Below, one piece after another: positions 1-6,286 of a stretch of DNA of 8,928 bases. Position 1 is the first letter of the stretch. Each line of letters opens with the position of its first letter. Under the pieces are notes generated by a model. That model saw only the letters and a program-made list of their open reading frames with translations, searched no databases and was not told where the DNA came from. Source of the DNA: Spirochaetota bacterium (lineage in GTDB: Bacteria; Spirochaetota; Spirochaetia; SZUA-6); assembly GCA_003641675.1 (NCBI GenBank), contig QNBI01000053.1, positions 1 through 8,928 of the forward strand. The letters are read 5' to 3'. The position numbers and the translations under genes were made by a program.

Positions 1-1407
1 GCAATTGCAATTCTCTGCCTCTGTCCTCCTGACAGAGTAATTCCTTTTTCTCCCAGAACCGTATTATATCCATTAGGCAGAAGCTTAATAAAACTATCTG
101 CATCCGCTTCTGCTGCCGCTTTCTGTATTTCTTCATCTGTAGCATCAGGATTCCCATAGGCAATATTATCCCTCACTATACCTGTAAAAAGATACGTATC
201 CTGCTGCACAATTCCTATTTTTTTACGGAGTGATTCCAGTATGACTTCCTTTACGTTATTTCCGTCTATTAGAACCTTGCCCTCTGTTGTATCGTAAAAT
301 CTTGGAAGAAGATTAATAATTGTACTTTTTCCGGAATCTGTAGCGCCTACAATATGAGCCCTCCTTAAAGTACTTGAATAAAACACGATCAAAGGTAACG
401 CTCCCCTTAATATCTTTAAGCTCTCCAGCTCCGGGAGCATTTTTTACCTCGATATCGACATCCAGTACTTCGAATATCCTCTTTGCACCAGCGCCAGCCT
501 GAGATACGGACATTATAACCATACCAAGCATAAGAACGGGGGAAAAAGTCATCATTAAATTGCTCTGAAAAGCAACAAGCTCTCCGATTGTAAGATATCC
601 AGCCAGAACCTGGTAACCGCCAGCCCATATTACAAGCAGAGTACTGATATTTGAAATTAAGAATATCACAGGTATTACCACTGCAAATATTTTACCGGCA
701 TAAACATTTATGCGGTAAAACTCATCGTTGCGATAATTAAATCTCTGTATCTCATACCCTGCACGAGAAAAAGCTTTTACCACCCTGATACCCAGAATAT
801 TCTCCTGGACAAAGGAATTAAGCTCTCCCAATTTCTGTTCGGCCTTTACAAAGAGAGGACGTCCGATCTTCGCAAATATTCCAAAAATAATAAGTACCAC
901 AAGAACAATAGGGATTACTATTAGTGTTAAACGGACATTTGTTCTTATAAGAAGAAAAAGGCTTCCTCCCATCATAATAAGTGCGCTTAAAAGCTGGATA
1001 AAACCCCTCTGTATAAAACCTTTAATAAGCTCAACGTCATTAGTAACTCGTGTTAAAAGCTGCCCGGTCTGAGCCTTATCGTGGTAGCTAAAGGATAAAT
1101 TCTGTATATGACCGTAAAGCTTGTTTCTTAAATGGTAGGCAACATTCTGAGAAAGCTTTACCCCCCAATAACCCTGTAGAAATGTAAACACTGCTCTTAT
1201 AACTACAACAGCAGTGATTACAATAACGCCGTAAAGTATCGCTTTAAAATTAGCCCCTATTATTCCCCTGTCAATTACACCCTGCATAAGCCGGGGAACA
1301 ACAAGATTGCTTCCAGAGCTTATCAACAGTGCTGCAAATGCTCCTATTGCCAGAAACCAGTTATCGGAGAAATATTTTAAAACTCTTAAAATCGGACCTC
1401 TTGACAT
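1..1407 (-). pseudogene. ABC exporter half-transporter (TMD-NBD), frameshifted before Walker A, 3' end outside window
   Basis: This is a type IV (MsbA/LmrA-like) ABC exporter subunit. From the ATG at 1407 (protein begins MSRGPILRVL) the first frame gives about 350 residues: six hydrophobic segments (roughly 18-40, 56-78, 135-154, 160-180, 245-265, 274-300), the coupling stretch TGQLLTRVTND (114-124) and the start of the ATPase domain (VTFDRVLFKY). At about 358-361 the frame breaks, and it stops at 313-315 after an unrelated tail. The nucleotide-binding domain resumes in another frame: AHIVGATDSGKST (Walker A at 321-347), VQQDTYLF (Q-loop, 198-209) and LSGGQRQRIAIA (signature, from 35 to the edge). 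Compared with the family, about 15 residues between the A-loop strand and Walker A are missing, so a deletion of about 47 bp explains both the gap and the frame change. The second frame is open to the edge, so the lesion is recent or a sequence error. An upstream ATG at 1539 would extend into the divergent kinase gene and is less likely. The substrate cannot be told. Confidence 0.85.
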
Positions 1408-1415
1408 TGTGTCAA
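1401..1415. repeat. Perfect 6-3-6 inverted repeat over the ABC exporter start codon
   Basis: TTGACA-ttg-TGTCAA is a perfect dyad in the 55-bp gap between divergent genes. It covers the ABC exporter ATG (1405-1407). It could be an operator or an mRNA hairpin masking the start, but its short length means chance is possible. No convincing sigma70 promoter was found in this gap for either gene. Confidence 0.3.
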
Positions 1416-1462
1416 AGTTCCAAAAAATTGTTGATAGTATCACGGTTTTTAGAGGTATAAAA

Positions 1463-2383
1463 ATGGATGCAGAGAGGATATGCAGAAAACTATTTAATAG
1501 AACCTTTTCTATTTCAAGAATACCAACAGGGAAATACAATGAATCGTACTATGTTGTATTAGATAAAAATCAATATGTCTTAAGAATAGCACCGGAAGAA
1601 TCTACGGAAGTTCTCTTCTATGAAAGAAAAATGATGCGTAAAGAGCCTGAAATCCATAAAATTGTACAGAAAAATACGAGCATTCCTATACCTTTAATCC
1701 TTGATTACGATTTTTCACATTCAGTTGTAGAGAGAGACTGGCTTTTAATGGAAAAAATTCCGGGAAGGGCTCTCTTCGAAACTTATGGTAACAGTATAAA
1801 AATGAATAAAATGTTTTTTACCTTAGGCAGGTTTTTAAATCAGTTGCATAATGTTAAAAGAAATAAATTTGGATATCCGGAAAGCGAATCAACTGGCCCC
1901 ATGAAAGATAACTGGTACAGTGCTTTTAAAGATATGTGGCTAAAACTCCTTATGGATATACGAAAAACCGGCATCTATACTGAAGAAAATGTAAATAAAC
2001 TAACCAGACTTTTAGATTACCACTCCAATTCATTTCCTCCAGTAAAACAATCATCACTGCTTCATATGGATGTATGGTCGCAGAACATACTTATTAACAG
2101 AGAAGGCGTTATAACAGGACTTATAGACTGGGACCGTTCCATCTGGGGAGATCCGGAAATAGAATATGCAGTACTTGATTACTGCGGCACATCCCCTCCT
2201 CAATTCTGGAAAGGCTACGGTTCGCAACCGTTAAGAGATGAAAATTATGAAATCCGCAGGGTATTCTATATTCTGTACGAACATCAGAAGTATATATTTA
2301 TACGTGCTATGAGGGGCAAAAATATCAGTCTGGCGCAGCAATACGCAGAAGAGTCGCTAAGAATTGCAGAAAAACTAAAATAG
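1463..2383 (+). CDS. APH-family phosphotransferase (small-molecule kinase)
   Basis: A 306-residue protein of the aminoglycoside phosphotransferase / choline kinase fold (APH, PF01636-like), cytosolic and probably ATP-dependent. The N-lobe has strand YVLRIAP (38-44) and the hinge-like LLMEKIPG (94-101). The catalytic loop is LLHMDVWSQNIL (199-210), with His201, Asp203 (predicted catalytic base) and Asn208. The metal-binding motif is LIDWDRSIWGDP (220-231) with Asp222. Most relatives read HGD where this reads HMD, and the loop resembles the HGDLWSGN style of fructosamine kinases. The start at 1463 is chosen because AGAGGT lies at 1451-1456, 6 nt upstream. The frame is open back to 1307, but that would overlap the divergent exporter. 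The natural substrate is unknown; the fold covers antibiotics, sugars, amines and homoserine, so drug resistance should not be assumed. The gene stands alone and converges on the PEBP gene with a 35-nt gap. Confidence 0.85.
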   Translation: MDAERICRKLFNRTFSISRIPTGKYNESYYVVLDKNQYVLRIAPEESTEVLFYERKMMRKEPEIHKIVQKNTSIPIPLILDYDFSHSVVERDWLLMEKIPGRALFETYGNSIKMNKMFFTLGRFLNQLHNVKRNKFGYPESESTGPMKDNWYSAFKDMWLKLLMDIRKTGIYTEENVNKLTRLLDYHSNSFPPVKQSSLLHMDVWSQNILINREGVITGLIDWDRSIWGDPEIEYAVLDYCGTSPPQFWKGYGSQPLRDENYEIRRVFYILYEHQKYIFIRAMRGKNISLAQQYAEESLRIAEKLK

Positions 2384-2409
2384 CTACTCTAATAAAAAGA
2401 GGCTAAGGC

Positions 2410-2432
2410 TATACGGTTTCATCTACCGTATA
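2410..2432 (-). terminator. Hairpin at the convergent ends of the kinase and PEBP genes, possible weak terminator
   Basis: TATACGGT (2410-2417) and ACCGTATA (2425-2432) form a perfect 8-bp stem with a 7-nt loop. The stem spans the last codons and stop (2419-2421) of the PEBP gene. On the minus strand a run of five T follows about 11 nt after the stem, too far for a textbook intrinsic terminator. The position between convergent genes fits transcription termination or 3'-end protection. Confidence 0.4.
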
Positions 2433-2958
2433 TGCTGTAAAATTCGGAAGAACCCAGTACATGCCCTTCCATTAACTTTAAAACCTGCTTTTTTCTTAAA
2501 CCTGCAGAACTATTTAAAACTTCATTCAACGCATAGAGTTTAAAAAAATACCTGTGAGGTTTCCCTCTCGGCGGACATGGCCCACCGTAGCCTATCCTTC
2601 CGAAATCGTTTTTGCCCTGAAGAGTTCCGTCCTTAAGTTTCTCAACAGCAGGCATTTTTTCCGGCAGCCCCTTTGCTGTCCCGGGAATATTGTAAATAAC
2701 CCAATGCACCCAAGTCCCCATAGGAGCATCCGGATCATCGCAGATGAGTGCAAAGCTCTTTGTGCCCTTCGGGACATTTTCCCATACAAGGGGCGGCGAT
2801 ACGTCACTGCTGTCGCAGGTAAAAACAGCGGGTATTTTCGCCTTAGCTTCGAAAGCCGTACTTCTTAAAATGAAATTCATCTTAACACTGCCTCCTTCAC
2901 CCCAGAGTGATATGCAAGTAAACCAGATGATAGCTAAAAAATAGATAAATTTTTTCAT
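2419..2958 (-). CDS. Exported PEBP / YbhB-YbcL family protein
   Basis: A 179-residue phosphatidylethanolamine-binding-protein family member (Raf kinase inhibitor-like, YbhB/YbcL type). Residues 1-20 look like a Sec signal peptide (MKKF then a hydrophobic stretch), so the mature protein is probably periplasmic; many bacterial homologues are cytosolic. The family's ligand pocket is clear: CDDPDAPMGTWVHWVIYNIP (73-92) with Asp75, Asp77 and His85, and GYGGPCPPRG (123-132) followed by His135 in PHRYFFKLYAL. Mature length of about 158 residues is normal. The biochemical role of bacterial PEBPs is poorly known; anion or phosphoryl-group binding is the usual suggestion. No Shine-Dalgarno sequence is properly spaced from the ATG at 2958, and GAG directly abuts it. 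The gene is divergent from the SLBB gene. Cys15 in the signal region is not in a good lipobox, so I do not call a lipoprotein. Confidence 0.88.
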   Translation of the reverse strand: MKKFIYFLAIIWFTCISLWGEGGSVKMNFILRSTAFEAKAKIPAVFTCDSSDVSPPLVWENVPKGTKSFALICDDPDAPMGTWVHWVIYNIPGTAKGLPEKMPAVEKLKDGTLQGKNDFGRIGYGGPCPPRGKPHRYFFKLYALNEVLNSSAGLRKKQVLKLMEGHVLGSSEFYSIYGR

Positions 2959-2970
2959 CTCGTAATTAAT

Positions 2971-2998
2971 AATATACCATATTTGTTTTTTTTGAAAG
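2971..2998 (-). promoter_or_regulatory. Weak candidate promoter of the PEBP gene
   Basis: On the minus strand a TATATT -10 box lies at 2976-2971. The best -35 is the poor CTTTCA at 2998-2993 with a 16-bp spacer. The predicted start of transcription, near 2964, would leave only about 6 nt before the ATG at 2958, in line with the missing Shine-Dalgarno sequence. The weak -35 keeps confidence low. Confidence 0.3.
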
Positions 2999-3010
2999 CA
3001 TCACTACAGC

Positions 3011-3039
3011 TTGACTACACTTTTCTAAAAATTTAGTAT
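3011..3039 (+). promoter_or_regulatory. Sigma70-type promoter of the SLBB gene, predicted leaderless
   Basis: TTGACT (3011-3016, 5 of 6 to consensus), a 17-bp spacer and TAGTAT (3034-3039, 4 of 6) form a good promoter. The expected transcription start is about 3046, one base before the ATG at 3047. The -10 box itself contains part of the upstream ATG at 3038, so that codon could not be on this transcript. No ribosome binding site is present. Confidence 0.55.
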
Positions 3040-3046
3040 GCACTAC

Positions 3047-4582
3047 ATGAAACGTATTACCTTAACCAGCATTTTTATTCTTATCGCACTTTTTGCGGCT
3101 TTTACTGATAATGGAATTTCCGTATCGGATAATAACGGAAACCATATTACAAGTTTCGGACAGCTCGGAATACCGAGTGTGCAGAGACCAACAAATAATA
3201 CAGTGCTTATAAAGAGGATTTTAAGCAACACGGTGTATAAGCCGACACCGGGAGACTCATACCAGCTAATTATCAAACTCAATACAGTTACTTCGTATAT
3301 TCTCATTCTGCAGCAGAATTATGATCTTGATGTACCTTATTTGGGAAGAATAAACGCGAAGAACATGACCTTTATGCAGCTCAGGAATTACATACAGAAT
3401 AAAATAAAGTCTTCCATTCCGTCGGATTATGTAAGTTTCGTACTTAATGCACCTGCACAGTTTGATGTTTTTGTCTACGGAGGTGTAAAACAGCCAGGGA
3501 TGATAACAGCCAACCCGCTTACAAGGGTATGGGATGCAATCACTGCTGTAAAGGGCCTAAAACCCGGAGCAAGCTATCGCAGCGTAATACTCTCGCGTAA
3601 GGGAAGTGAACGGACTATCGACCTTTCCATGTTTAATCTGGATGCTGATATTTCTCAAAACCCAACACTCCAACCCGGTGATAAGATATACATTCCGAGG
3701 GCTAAGGTAATCGCTTCCATAAACGGCAAAGTAAATTTTCCGGGTTACTACGAACTGTTGCCCGGTGAAGACCTTAAAAAGCTAATATACTATGCAGGAG
3801 GAGTTGCAGAGGATGCCTACCCCTCAAAGATAGAGATAACAAGATATATAAACGGAGATGTTTCCCTTATCACTGCAGACCTTTCAAAACAGGAAAATAT
3901 GAAAATTAAGAACGGCGACAGAGTAGTGGTACAGGGTAAAGCCGAGAAACGGGGTATGGTTACCATAGAAGGCGCACTCTACGGCAAACGTATAGACACC
4001 AGCAAACCGGTTAGTATACCTGCCAAAAGTATTATTGTTAATGTACCCTTCGTTCAGGGTTTAACACTTTTAGATGTATTGAGAGAACTCGGAGGCCCGA
4101 CTCCCTTTGCAGATGCATCTAAAAGCGTAATAATAAAATCCGGCACAGGCGAAAGGCACCAGATCGATATTACTCCACTGTGGAGAACGAAGGATTCTTC
4201 TAAAGATATTTCACTGGGATCAGGAGACTACATACTTGTCCCTATTAAAAAATTGCAGGTTTTTGTTTCCGGGCAGGTATTTAACCCGGGAGCATTCCCT
4301 TATGTCAACGGTTACAAAGTTTCCGATTATCTTCTTGCTGCAGGGGGAATAAACCCCGATACAGGCGATAAAAACAGGATGTACTTTGTAGATGATCAGG
4401 GCAATCGTAAACACGTAATGCTCGATACGGAGGTAAAACCCGGGGACTTAATTTATGTTGATAAAAACACATGGACAGATACCCAGAAAATGTTCGACAA
4501 TATTGTTGTTGTTACAACTTTTACAACGGCAGTTATAACATTTACAAATTTGATACTTGATTTTATAGATAGATTTAAATAG
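3047..4582 (+). CDS. SLBB-domain polysaccharide export protein (Wza-like, four SLBB repeats)
   Basis: A 511-residue exported protein. The N-terminus MKRITLTSIFILIALFAAF is a signal peptide. In numbering from the ATG at 3038 (3 residues longer), an N-terminal export-type domain (about 68-140, starting KPTPGDSYQL) is followed by four SLBB-like units: about 143-222 (VYGGVKQPG to DKIYIPR), 225-300 (INGKVNFPGYYEL to DRVVVQG), 307-402 (a longer variant with an inserted loop near 320-335) and 407-477 (VSGQVFNPGAF to DLIYVDKN). Each ends in a GD-hydrophobic turn. A hydrophobic helix at about 488-508 near the C-terminus resembles the membrane tail of such proteins. SLBB proteins act in export of capsule or exopolysaccharide across the outer membrane. 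No glycosyltransferase, Wzc kinase or flippase is in the window, so the partner pathway is unknown. The ATG at 3047 is preferred over 3038 because of the promoter position and the better signal peptide. Confidence 0.88.
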   Translation: MKRITLTSIFILIALFAAFTDNGISVSDNNGNHITSFGQLGIPSVQRPTNNTVLIKRILSNTVYKPTPGDSYQLIIKLNTVTSYILILQQNYDLDVPYLGRINAKNMTFMQLRNYIQNKIKSSIPSDYVSFVLNAPAQFDVFVYGGVKQPGMITANPLTRVWDAITAVKGLKPGASYRSVILSRKGSERTIDLSMFNLDADISQNPTLQPGDKIYIPRAKVIASINGKVNFPGYYELLPGEDLKKLIYYAGGVAEDAYPSKIEITRYINGDVSLITADLSKQENMKIKNGDRVVVQGKAEKRGMVTIEGALYGKRIDTSKPVSIPAKSIIVNVPFVQGLTLLDVLRELGGPTPFADASKSVIIKSGTGERHQIDITPLWRTKDSSKDISLGSGDYILVPIKKLQVFVSGQVFNPGAFPYVNGYKVSDYLLAAGGINPDTGDKNRMYFVDDQGNRKHVMLDTEVKPGDLIYVDKNTWTDTQKMFDNIVVVTTFTTAVITFTNLILDFIDRFK

Positions 4583-4586
4583 GCGG

Positions 4587-4628
4587 TTTAGGGTGTACTC
4601 TCGGATTTTAATTTAAAAATACCCTAAA
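4587..4628. terminator. Long-loop inverted repeat between convergent SLBB and arsR genes
   Basis: TTTAGGGT (4587-4594) and ACCCTAAA (4621-4628) are perfect 8-bp complements separated by 26 nt. The loop holds a further AT-rich fold (ATTTT/AAAAT). It starts 4 nt after the SLBB stop codon. There is no U-tract, so this is not a standard terminator, but the location suggests a 3'-end structure. A second small hairpin, AAAACA-taac-TGTTTT at 4665-4680 followed by CTTTT, is the nearest thing to an intrinsic terminator here. The 107-bp gap holds nothing else I recognise. Confidence 0.35.
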
Positions 4629-4689
4629 AGAACGCTTTTACAAAAGTCCTTAAAATTACCCTGCAAAACATAACTGTTTTCTTTTAAAC

Positions 4690-4977
4690 CTATTTCAGGA
4701 TAAGTGTTCTAACAAGGCTCTTTACAAAGGGATCAACGATTGAATAGTACCTTTTATTTCCGCTTATAGAAGACTTTACAATTCCCAATTTCTTAAGCAC
4801 CGCTAAGTGCTGCGATGTAACAGGCTGTGTCTGGTCAAGGCATGTCCAAAGCTCTGTAACACATGACTCGTTCTGCTCTATTGCACATAAAATCTTTAAC
4901 CTTAGCGGATGGCCACATACTTTTAAAAGCGGCGCTATTCTTTCTATTTTTTTAACCAACAATTCATCTATATCCAT
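4690..4977 (-). CDS. ArsR/SmtB-family transcriptional regulator
   Basis: A 95-residue winged-helix repressor, usual length for the family. The core is GHPLRLKILCAI (22-33), then a recognition helix region PVTSQHLAVLKKLGIV (52-67) and wing ISGNKRYYSI (71-80). Cysteines occur at 21, 31, 39 and 46. The metalloid-sensing ELCVC motif of classical ArsR is altered to ESCVTEL (37-43), leaving one of its two cysteines. Ligand therefore cannot be assigned: a metal(loid) bound by another Cys set, a persulfide or redox signal, or no ligand are all possible. No Shine-Dalgarno sequence precedes the ATG at 4977. It is divergent from the cysteine desulfurase-thiI operon, so self-repression and control of that operon are the natural hypotheses (inference from context only). 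Confidence 0.9.
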   Translation of the reverse strand: MDIDELLVKKIERIAPLLKVCGHPLRLKILCAIEQNESCVTELWTCLDQTQPVTSQHLAVLKKLGIVKSSISGNKRYYSIVDPFVKSLVRTLILK

Positions 4978-4982
4978 AATTT

Positions 4983-4997
4983 ATATATAGCATATAT
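4983..4997. promoter_or_regulatory. Candidate ArsR operator (dyad over arsR -10 box)
   Basis: ATATAT-AGC-ATATAT is a perfect 6-3-6 dyad covering the predicted arsR -10 box and transcription start. ArsR-family proteins usually bind AT-rich dyads at their own promoter, so autorepression is likely. The sequence is simple and AT-rich, which limits its weight. Confidence 0.35.
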
Positions 4998-5017
4998 TGA
5001 GTATTATATTTTTTCAA
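4989..5017 (-). promoter_or_regulatory. Promoter of arsR, predicted near-leaderless
   Basis: On the minus strand TTGAAA (5017-5012), a 17-bp spacer and TATGCT (4994-4989) form a plausible sigma70 promoter. The predicted transcription start near 4982 leaves about 5 nt before the ATG at 4977, and no ribosome binding site is visible. Confidence 0.45.
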
Positions 5018-5034
5018 GAACATTATTTTTAAAC

Positions 5035-5063
5035 TTGAAGAAATATTTCTGCTTAACTATATT
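5035..5063 (+). promoter_or_regulatory. Promoter of the cysteine desulfurase-thiI operon, predicted near-leaderless
   Basis: TTGAAG (5035-5040), a 17-bp spacer and TATATT (5058-5063) form a good sigma70 promoter. Transcription would start near 5070, about 5 nt before the ATG at 5075. A perfect 12-bp palindrome, AGAAATATTTCT (5039-5050), sits in the spacer and could be an operator. This -35 and that of arsR are mirror images: TTCAAG at 5013-5018 pairs with CTTGAA at 5034-5039. Confidence 0.55.
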
Positions 5064-5074
5064 GATAGCACGTT

Positions 5075-6286
5075 ATGAATATTATATACCTTGACTGGGC
5101 GGCAACATCTATCCCCGATACAAATATTATAGAGGAAATGAGCAGCACAGCTCTTTTAAACTATGGGAATCCTTCATCGATCCATTTAAAAGGGATAGAA
5201 GCTTCCGGCATACTGGAGAATTCACGGTCAGCTATAGCTGCTGCTTTAAATATAGAAAAAAATGATTTTATATTTACTTCCGGCGGAACAGAATCTAACA
5301 ATCTTATTCTTTATTCCCTGTTGAGGAAATTTAGCTTGGAGAGTATTCTAAAAAAACACCCCAGGATCATTCTAAGCGGAATAGAACATTCCTCCTGCTA
5401 TGAACCGGCAAAATTTTTAGAAGAAATGGGTTTTTCACTTAAATACATAAACACAGAAAAATTAGGAACTGCAGATATAGAAAGCCTTAAAAAATATTTA
5501 AACCCAAATACGGTTCTGGTAAGTCTAATTCTTGTTAACAACGAAACAGGAGTTATACAGCCGGTGGAGAAATTAACACGTACAGTAAAAGAATATGCAG
5601 AGAGTATTGGGAGGTTTATTCATGTCCATACAGATGCTGTACAGGCTCTTGGAAAAATCTCTCTTAATCTTAAACAGCTTGGCATAGATTCTGCGTCCTT
5701 TAGTGCTCATAAAATACGAGGTCCCAGAGGAATAGGCGGCTTGTTTATAAAAGATAGAAAAAAGATAACACCACTGTACACAGGGGGCGGACAGGAAAAC
5801 GGGCTAAGGCACGGTACAGAGAATCTGCCCGCAATTTACGGTTTTGCAAAAGCTGTGGAGAAATATATTCCTTTGGTTGAGACTAACCTTAAAAAAATAA
5901 AACTAATAAAACAGAACTTTCTCAAAGAAATCAAAAAGCTAAAAAATGCCGTTATTATACCGGAACCGGCAAACGGCTTGCCGGAAGAAAGCTTTTCTCC
6001 TTATATTCTAAACGTTGCGTTTCCTCCCATTCCTTCAGAGGTAACAGTCCGAGCCCTTTCACAGGAAGGGGTAATGATCTCTGCGGGTTCTGCCTGCAGT
6101 ACACATAAAGCTAAAGAAAGAGGCAGGGTTCTCAGGAATATGGGGTATAAACCCGAGATTGCTTCATCCTCTGTACGATTTTCATTTGGTTTTAACACTA
6201 AAAGAGAAGAAATAAGCGCAGCACTGGAAATAATCAACAGAACAATACCTCACCTTACAAAAGTCGCAGGAGCTTTTAAAAGATGA
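5075..6286 (+). CDS. nifS: Cysteine desulfurase (NifS/IscS class V aminotransferase)
   Basis: A 403-residue PLP enzyme that converts L-cysteine to alanine and passes the sulfur on as a persulfide. The N-terminus YLDWAATS is typical. Key residues are visible: TSGGTESNN (68-76) for phosphate binding, His105 in GIEHSS, Asp187 and Gln190 in HTDAVQALGK, the PLP lysine Lys213 in SFSAHKIRGPRGIGGLF, ENGLRHGTEN (241-250), and the catalytic Cys341 in SAGSACSTHKAKERG. The Cys loop and length fit the NifS/IscS group rather than SufS. No iscU, iscR or suf gene is adjacent. Instead the stop overlaps the thiI start by 4 nt, as in dedicated NifZ-ThiI pairs of Firmicutes, so its main partner is probably ThiI; a wider Fe-S role cannot be excluded. 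No Shine-Dalgarno precedes the ATG at 5075, and the promoter suggests a leader of about 5 nt. Confidence 0.95.
   Translation: MNIIYLDWAATSIPDTNIIEEMSSTALLNYGNPSSIHLKGIEASGILENSRSAIAAALNIEKNDFIFTSGGTESNNLILYSLLRKFSLESILKKHPRIILSGIEHSSCYEPAKFLEEMGFSLKYINTEKLGTADIESLKKYLNPNTVLVSLILVNNETGVIQPVEKLTRTVKEYAESIGRFIHVHTDAVQALGKISLNLKQLGIDSASFSAHKIRGPRGIGGLFIKDRKKITPLYTGGGQENGLRHGTENLPAIYGFAKAVEKYIPLVETNLKKIKLIKQNFLKEIKKLKNAVIIPEPANGLPEESFSPYILNVAFPPIPSEVTVRALSQEGVMISAGSACSTHKAKERGRVLRNMGYKPEIASSSVRFSFGFNTKREEISAALEIINRTIPHLTKVAGAFKR

Noticed and set aside
1307..1462. N-terminal extension of the APH-family gene from an ATG at 1307
   Set aside because: It would overlap the start of the divergent ABC exporter. 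The extension does not look like APH sequence, and a ribosome binding site precedes the ATG at 1463.
1408..1539. N-terminal extension of the ABC exporter from an ATG at 1539
   Set aside because: It would overlap the kinase coding region, and exporters of this type begin close to the ILRVLKYF segment.
2554..2868. Plus-strand open frame opposite the PEBP gene
   Set aside because: It is antisense to a well-supported PEBP gene, with no family-like sequence and no ribosome binding site.
2912..2956. Lipoprotein signal in the PEBP protein around Cys15
   Set aside because: The residues before the Cys (WFT) do not fit a lipobox, and a plain Sec signal explains the leader.
3038..3046. Upstream ATG at 3038 as the start of the SLBB gene
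   Set aside because: It overlaps the predicted -10 box and so lies before the predicted transcription start. The ATG at 3047 gives a better signal peptide. If the promoter is wrong, 3038 remains possible and adds only three residues.
4635..4646. CTTTTACAAAAG as a terminator hairpin
   Set aside because: The loop would be only 2 nt and the stem is AT-rich with no U-tract.
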